Source: Drosophila pseudoobscura
Lineage: Eukaryota > Arthropoda > Insecta > Diptera > Drosophilidae
Direction: 5' to 3'
DNA: 64,000 nucleotides
Assembly: GCF_009870125.1 (NCBI RefSeq)
Contig: NC_046683.1
Coordinates: forward strand, 16,129,001 to 16,193,000
Numbering within the stretch: the stretch's first letter is position 1; the number at the start of each line of letters is the position of its first letter. Shown in pieces: positions 58,501 to 64,000 of this stretch. The position numbers and the translations under genes are program-made. Below the pieces are notes generated by a model. That model made no database searches and was not told where the DNA came from. It saw only the letters and a program-made list of their open reading frames with translations.

Positions 58501-58634
58501 ATGGAACATGATTAGTTTAAGAACTTCATTTAACTGACACACGACCTACCATCTCATCATTTCTCTGTATTCAAAGCAAAAGTTTCAAGAGCCTTCACAA
58601 GGGCAGGCTTCTTCTCGGCTGCTTTCGGGCTTAA

Positions 58635-59959
58635 CTATATTACCTTCCGAGAACTCATCGTCCAGATGACAATCAGGGCATCGCGACCGACGAACCCACT
58701 TTGAAGGAAAATTCCATTTTTACAGGCCTGAATCGTGCTGATTAGCGCCAGCTCACTTGCTTTGGTGCTTTGGGTGGACGAAACCTTCTTCTCGGGGCAC
58801 TTGACGAGCAGCTGAAACTCCCAAAGGCTCAGATGGCAGTCCTGGCTCCAAACAACAAGCAGATTGTTGCAGTAGGAGACATCGATCGAGGCAATATTTG
58901 CGTTGGGCTGGGGCAGGCTGCAGGCTATTCGCTCGGTGGTTGGGTCCCAGACAATGATGAGGTCATCTCGGCCACCAGAGACCAGGTAGCGCCCGCAATC
59001 GGAGTACGCCAGGGCAGTGATGGGGGCCTTGTGGCCGCGGAAGAGTCGCATTTGAGTGCGTTTCTCGCAGTCCCAGATTCTGGCGATGGCGTCTGCCGAT
59101 CCAGTGGCCAGGTACTTTCCATTCGGATGGAAAAGGCATACCTCCAATCGTGCCAAGTGACCGAAGAAACTCACAACGTGCTTTGCGGGATCCACTCTCC
59201 ACACGCGTGCCACATTATCGTTGGAGGCGGTGGCAAAGTAGCAGCCCTTCGGGTCGCACGCCACACTTTGGTGGTGCCTCGTGGTGCGCAAACACCTTCT
59301 GACAAAACCCGGTGCGTGTGCACCACAGCCGCATACGGTCCGCCGAGGTGAGAAGCTGGCGGTCTCCAGGAGAAAATGCGCAGGCCAGGACCGGCTCCTG
59401 GTGGGCGGTGAAGAGCTTCTCCCTTCGCAGGGTGTTCACGTCTCGTCAGTCCTTGTTCACGGCCACGATGTGGACCATGCCGGAGGCAGTGCAAGTATGG
59501 CCCTCTCATACTTACCGCTCCACACCATTTGCAGGTAGCCAATGGCCAGAGTGGGATACAGCATCGCGTATACTTCGTACTTGCCGAAGTCAACTATTTC
59601 CTTAGTGACATTCCCGATCGTCCCGAACATCTGCTCATAGTCCCCGAGCACATCCTCTGGTACGGCTTTGCAGAGCATCTGTTGCTGGGGCGGTCCGAGC
59701 GCAACGCCCTCGTAAAAATCGACGAAATCCTCGTCCGATTTACGCACGCCGGAGCCTACGGCATCCGAGGCTGCGTCTTCAGACTTGTTGTTCACTTTTT
59801 CCTGTGTCGGCTTCTGCTTCTGCGTGGCAATTTACTTATTAGCAACGAGACATTTATGTGTTGCACGTTCCCATCCCATCGGTCTTTTTTACTCACATTC
59901 TTTTTCCCGGGGTCCATGCTCTTTCTTTTGTTCCATTTTTTATAATGCGGATTGACCAT
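58635..59959 (-). pseudogene. TAF5-like pseudogene
   Basis: A relative of the TAF5-like gene at 46.7-48.6 kb. Exon 1 (59897-59959, MVNPHYKKWNKRKSMDPG, donor GTGAGT) and the start of exon 2 (acceptor CACGCAG, from 59819) mirror that gene's structure. The NTD2 start is clear: DFVDFYEGVAL, DYEQMFG and YAMLYPTLAIGYLQMV. At YERAI the sequence jumps to SGMVHIVAVNKD, a removal of roughly 140-150 residues that also breaks frame. A TGA stop then lies at 59446-59448. WD40 repeats resume (AHQEPVLACAFSPGDRQLLT), and a further frameshift near 59280-59300 leads into an intact C-terminal WD40 stretch (DNVARVWRV, GHLARLEVCLFHPNGKYLAT, GSADAIARIWD, RGHKAPITALAYS, CGRYLVSGGRDDLIIVWD). Three independent lesions make a full TAF5-like product impossible. 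Confidence 0.87.
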
Positions 59960-60135
59960 TCTTCTATGGGAATTACACAATTTAGAAAATTACTGGTAAA
60001 TGGAAATTCCAATATAATGTGAAAATCGCAATGAGAGAGAGAGAGAATCATAGTTGCAGTCGACTTCGATATACCACCGATACACCGATACACAGAAACA
60101 GCTGATTTGTGGCTTGCTTACATTACGAATAAGCG

Positions 60136-60303
60136 ATGCGATTTTCAAACGGATTGCGCAGACGCAACCGTGCCCATGCCGGTGTGCCCAAGGCCGTTGA
60201 AGATCTTAATGTGTGGCCAGCCACTACATTATCAGAATGGGATAGCGTGGCACGCTTCGAGGTTGTGACCACACCACATACATATATGGTAAGCACTAGG
60301 TAA
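60136..60303 (+). CDS. Possible short first exon or 55-codon frame
   Basis: An ATG at 60136 opens 55 codons (MRFSNGLRRRNRAHAGVPKA, then VEDLNVWPATTLSEWDS and VARFEVVTTPHTYM). A GTAAGC donor falls directly after an ATG codon at 60286-60288, so this could be the first coding exon of a gene whose next exon I cannot identify. It lies about 180 bases from the oppositely oriented TAF5-like pseudogene start, as in a divergent promoter. There is no domain, and the protein is not recognised. Confidence 0.3.
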   Translation: MRFSNGLRRRNRAHAGVPKAVEDLNVWPATTLSEWDSVARFEVVTTPHTYMVSTR

Positions 60304-62143
60304 AAGCATGTCTCTCTTGTGGGGTGTCGCCTTATCGTTTTCTCCTATCAGACATGAGATGTAGAGTGCCATCAATTCGACTTTAGCCTCCTGTTCTGAT
60401 ACCCAAATGCAGCGTTGATAGGCAGCGTCAGTACAGTGTGCCAAAGTCCATACAAGCCACGAACCATCCGCGGATCAGCGGGGGATATGCCAATTCTTGA
60501 TTTCTGTCGAACATCAGCCAGAGACACACGGCCAGAGACAGCTCAAGATGAGAGCAAAAGTACGTGGCACTGTACGGGTGAGATCTTCAAGAAATTAATG
60601 CAGCAGAACATTTCATTCACAAATCAAGTCATACATATGTACCTATACTAGACTAACACCTGTTGACTAGTCGTCTTCTAAAGTGTAGTCTCTGCACGGC
60701 CTGTTCCATAGATTTAAAAACTCTGGAAGCCCCTTAACCGAGCGGACACAAGTGTATAACCATCTCAAGTTGCACGTTGAATGTGTGCTACCTTTGTGCA
60801 AAACCCCACCCCAATCCACACACCCGCCCAATTAGAAATCCCTTAAAATCGGTGAGCAAGATATCAAGATTACTGATTTTGTCGCTAGGGCAACTGCTGG
60901 CAAAGCAAAATCAAACACATACATATGTAATTAGGCTACTCCTGTTGCATTGAAAGCATGGCGCTATGCGGCCCACGATTTGTGGCTTGGGACATTGATT
61001 GTGGGATTCAATTGAGTCAAACGCGAGCAATTGTATCAATTATTTCAGTAATTATCAATTGAAGTTGGGCCCGAAATTCAATCCAAACCACAAACGTGTG
61101 CCCCTTCACTACCCTTCACCACTCCAAAGGCATAGGAAGAGGCGGAGAGATGGCGGAGAGATGGACGCCCAAGCCACAAAAGAGCAACAACAAAATGTGT
61201 GTAGCACTATTCTGGACCATTTGATTGGCTAACAATTCGGCGCGCCCCAAGAGAAGGAGGTCATCCGAGAGTGAGGATTTCACTGTGCGACAAAATCAGT
61301 GTAATTTGCACGAGGCAAAAAATAAGTTTGTACGTCTGGATGTGTAGATCACATGCCCATAAATACACGTAGAATATACGATATATTCGCAAATACTTTT
61401 TTCAAATTCAAATGCGCCTTTTGACTTTGCGCATTGTAATATCCATACAAATCGATGGGCTGTAAAAAGAAATGTATAGACTTTCATTTGATCTGCTATT
61501 ACTTTCGTCACAGAAGCTATACCTGAAGATAAATGAGCCCAATGTTAAAGTTGTCCACCATTTTAACACACAAGCACAAAACACTGTCGCACAGTGTTGT
61601 AAGACGGTGTTTCGGACGACCATCTGGCATTGCAGATTGAGTGTAAACCTATTAGAGAAATTGCTAACTAAATAAACCTCTGGGCCCACACCCACAACCA
61701 CCTGAACGGCCCAAAGACGTGTCCCCGCTGGGTCAATTCAATTACCAAGCCAGCCAGGGTCGCTTTTAGAGTTAATAGTTCAACCGCAAAACAACTTGGA
61801 AGAGATACGAGGTAGATACGAGGCAATAAGTAGTTGAGGAATCGGGGACTAATATTTATGGGTATTATAGTACGATTTTGTAAAAGGGAAAGAGAGAGAA
61901 CCACTTCATAAAGAAATAACGAAACATATGTATCTTTGTATTATACATAAAAAACTGTTGTGCCGTCGTCTGAATATTTTTTTTGTTTTCTATGGGTATG
62001 GGTATGTACATATCTCCAAAACTTGTTGAGCCTCCCTCGCCCCGCCTATGAGTTGGCTTGAGTGTTATTTAAGATATATTTTCCTCTTTGTGGCTGTAAA
62101 TATTTAATAGATTTTCCGACCCCAACCTAGACGCCGACCTTAG

Positions 62144-62182
62144 TCTCTCTCTCTCTCTCTCTCTCTGTCTGTCTCTCTCTGT
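62144..62182. repeat. (CT)n / (GA)n run
   Basis: Near-perfect CT dinucleotide run with two CTGT interruptions. GA-rich sequence of this kind can bind GAGA factor or CLAMP, but no function is shown here. Confidence 0.85.
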
Positions 62183-63499
62183 GTTTGGTCACTCCCGTAA
62201 GCTTTCTCCTGCCCTAGTGAACCATTTGGGATATTCCCGACGGACAAGAGACCCCCACTGCAATTGGTATGAAAATAAAGCGAAGTTCTTGAATTTTCTG
62301 GACTAGCATTATTATTGTTATTAAATTTTACTGCCCTTAACTGTTGCTGGAAGGCCGAGACAAATTAGAGGAAAAAGGCGATCGAGGGCCCCGAAGGTGA
62401 GTCCTCCCACGCTGGGCTCCTCTCCTAGAACCTCGACCATTTTACGCACAATGTTTTAATGTTGTGTTTGTGTGCTCATCAATATTTATTGCGGTTCGAC
62501 TACGTGAGCCGCACACAATCAGCGTCGACTCCTGGTCGAGGACCTGAGCCTGGGCCACCTCCTCCTGCCAGCACAGCGCACGCCCTCAACAGTTGGGGAA
62601 ATATTTTTATTATGCTTGATACGGGGTCAACGCAGGACTACCAACGGAAATGTACCCTATATCACTATGTTTCTGATGCATTCAGATTAAAGAACCGATT
62701 TGTAAAAATCAATTTGGGGAAGTTTAAAAGGACCTTGTAAATTTCGCTAAACATTTCGTATCAGGTTTGACTTTTCGGTAGATGACTAAAACTTTTTGGA
62801 TTTTGGTTTGGATCAAAATTAACAAATAAAATAGGGTTATTGTTAGTGCGATATCAGGGTCGAAATATAAATCCTTTTATTTATACTGAGGTGTTTTCCC
62901 AGTCGTTTAGCCACTGAAGCATGTATTTATTTTAAAGTTTTTTTGTTTTTTTTTGTGTGTGTTTTTGTTGTGGCTGACTCGACTCGACTCGACCCTTTGG
63001 ACAGTCAGGGTGCTAGGTACTAGGCCGACTCAGGGCTGCCCTCTGATACGAGTACATACTGCTCGTCTATTAGTACCCGTAGGTATACTCGTCGGTTGTA
63101 GAGCAATGGTAGGAGAAAGAGGGCCTTCAGCAGCTAAAGACGACGTTATTTACTATTCAAAAACTTCAATTACCGCAAAGAAGTCGACGGAGCGTTAATC
63201 GCCAGCAGGCCATTGTGTGTGTCCACGTCCACCCTCACGGTGGCATCCGAGCCACAGTGTTCCACGGCCTGCGGCTGTGGCTGGGAGTCCCACCCACCTT
63301 CCGCCATTATTATGCTGATTTAACGCTTTATTTGCAAATAAATAAAACAAAAGTTTATTGGTTATTAAGTCATTTACCCGCTGTTGCTGGAAAGCAACCG
63401 TGGAGGAAACACGCGGCGATTTAGCACACGCAGCGCCGAAGAAGGCAACAAATTTTCGCCTTCGTTGTTGCCTTTTGTTTTCGAACTAGTCAATGGAGT

Positions 63500-63520
63500 A
63501 AAGGTAAAGGTAAAGGTAAA
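63500..63520. repeat. AAAGGT hexamer run
   Basis: Three to four tandem units of AAAGGT. Confidence 0.8.
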
Positions 63521-64000
63521 CGTGATGGTAGTGGGAGTATTCCGGGGGCAATTAGATAAAGCCGATTAGAGTATTTAAGTAAATCAATTGATGTATAATA
63601 AATGGTAAGAGCGGCAGATGGGCCCAAGCAAACAAAATAATGCGAATAATTTCAAGAAAAAGACAAAATATTGAATTAGATCAGATTGTATTTCCAATGT
63701 ATGGCCAATGTATTCTCCATTAATCTGCAGGTCGATTTTATAGATGCTTCCAATGAAGAAAGCTAGCTTTATAATGCTACCTGGAGGCCTGGAGAACAAA
63801 TGATATTTTAATGATAATTATTATAGACAGATCTAGACTTTATAAGGCATTAAGCCAGAGTATGTTTTAGATATATGCCAAAAAGTAGTGACCAGATGCG
63901 CAAATTTGATTGTAGACATTTTATTGACTGCAAATCTTGCAGAAAATTATGTTGTTGTTTCCTGAAAAGCTAACACCCAAGTTCTTTACTCTTCAAAAAA

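Larger units (their letters stand above)
60304..64000. other. Right-end spacer, no supported gene
   Basis: AT-rich DNA with a CT run at 62144-62182 and an AAAGGT hexamer run at 63500-63520. Open frames are short and unconvincing. Confidence 0.5.

Noticed and set aside
1-64000. CRISPR arrays, bacterial operons, ribosome-binding sites, prophage
   Set aside because: The window is clearly eukaryotic (spliced fly genes). The tandem repeats present are microsatellites without unique spacers.

Overview
The window is Drosophila nuclear DNA. The anchor is a complete white (w) gene: six exons at 25394-33966 that splice to a 686-residue ABCG half-transporter, nearly identical along its length to the D. 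melanogaster protein as I remember it. It is followed on the same strand by a seven-exon TMEM120 homologue (35409-41784). Short GT-AG introns, AT-rich spacers and abundant simple repeats fit a fly. White places the segment on Muller element A, the X. The flanking young genes and expanded intron suggest a Sophophora species other than melanogaster. The obscura group is my guess, not shown by the sequence.

Layout. 1-6.6 kb holds no gene I can support. 6.6-7.1 kb holds a decayed non-LTR reverse-transcriptase fragment. 7.9-8.6 kb (minus) is an intronless 247-aa gene with only the Plus3 domain of the elongation factor Rtf1. 8.7-25.4 kb is spacer and the white upstream region, with TGAGTG (Zeste-type) motifs clustered 1.1-1.4 kb before the white start and again close to it. 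White fills 25.4-34.0 kb. Its third intron, usually very short, is 1.87 kb and contains a same-strand, intronless, intact Angel/CCR4-type nuclease gene. TMEM120 runs to 41.8 kb. After it comes a run of small, mostly minus-strand genes of new-gene type: a KCMF1-like ZZ/C2H2 protein (44.5-45.0 kb), a two-exon TAF5-like gene (46.7-48.6 kb), a second Angel copy (54.1-55.2 kb), an ARL6IP1-like gene (56.1-56.7 kb) and a broken TAF5-like pseudogene (58.6-60.0 kb). The last 4 kb is spacer.

The most interesting result is how the two Angel copies relate. The distal copy carries, downstream of its stop codon, the end of white intron 3, its splice acceptor and the first 23 bases of white exon 4, after which homology stops. 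It is therefore a DNA-level duplicate of the nested copy. In the shared reading frame I find only two amino-acid differences. Both copies sit beside pieces of the same repeat sequence, and the distal copy lies between direct repeats that are in turn enclosed by inverted repeats. This suggests repeat-mediated capture or rearrangement. The TAF5-like, Plus3-only and KCMF1-like paralogues resemble the kind of duplicate that in flies is often testis-expressed, but expression cannot be read from this sequence.
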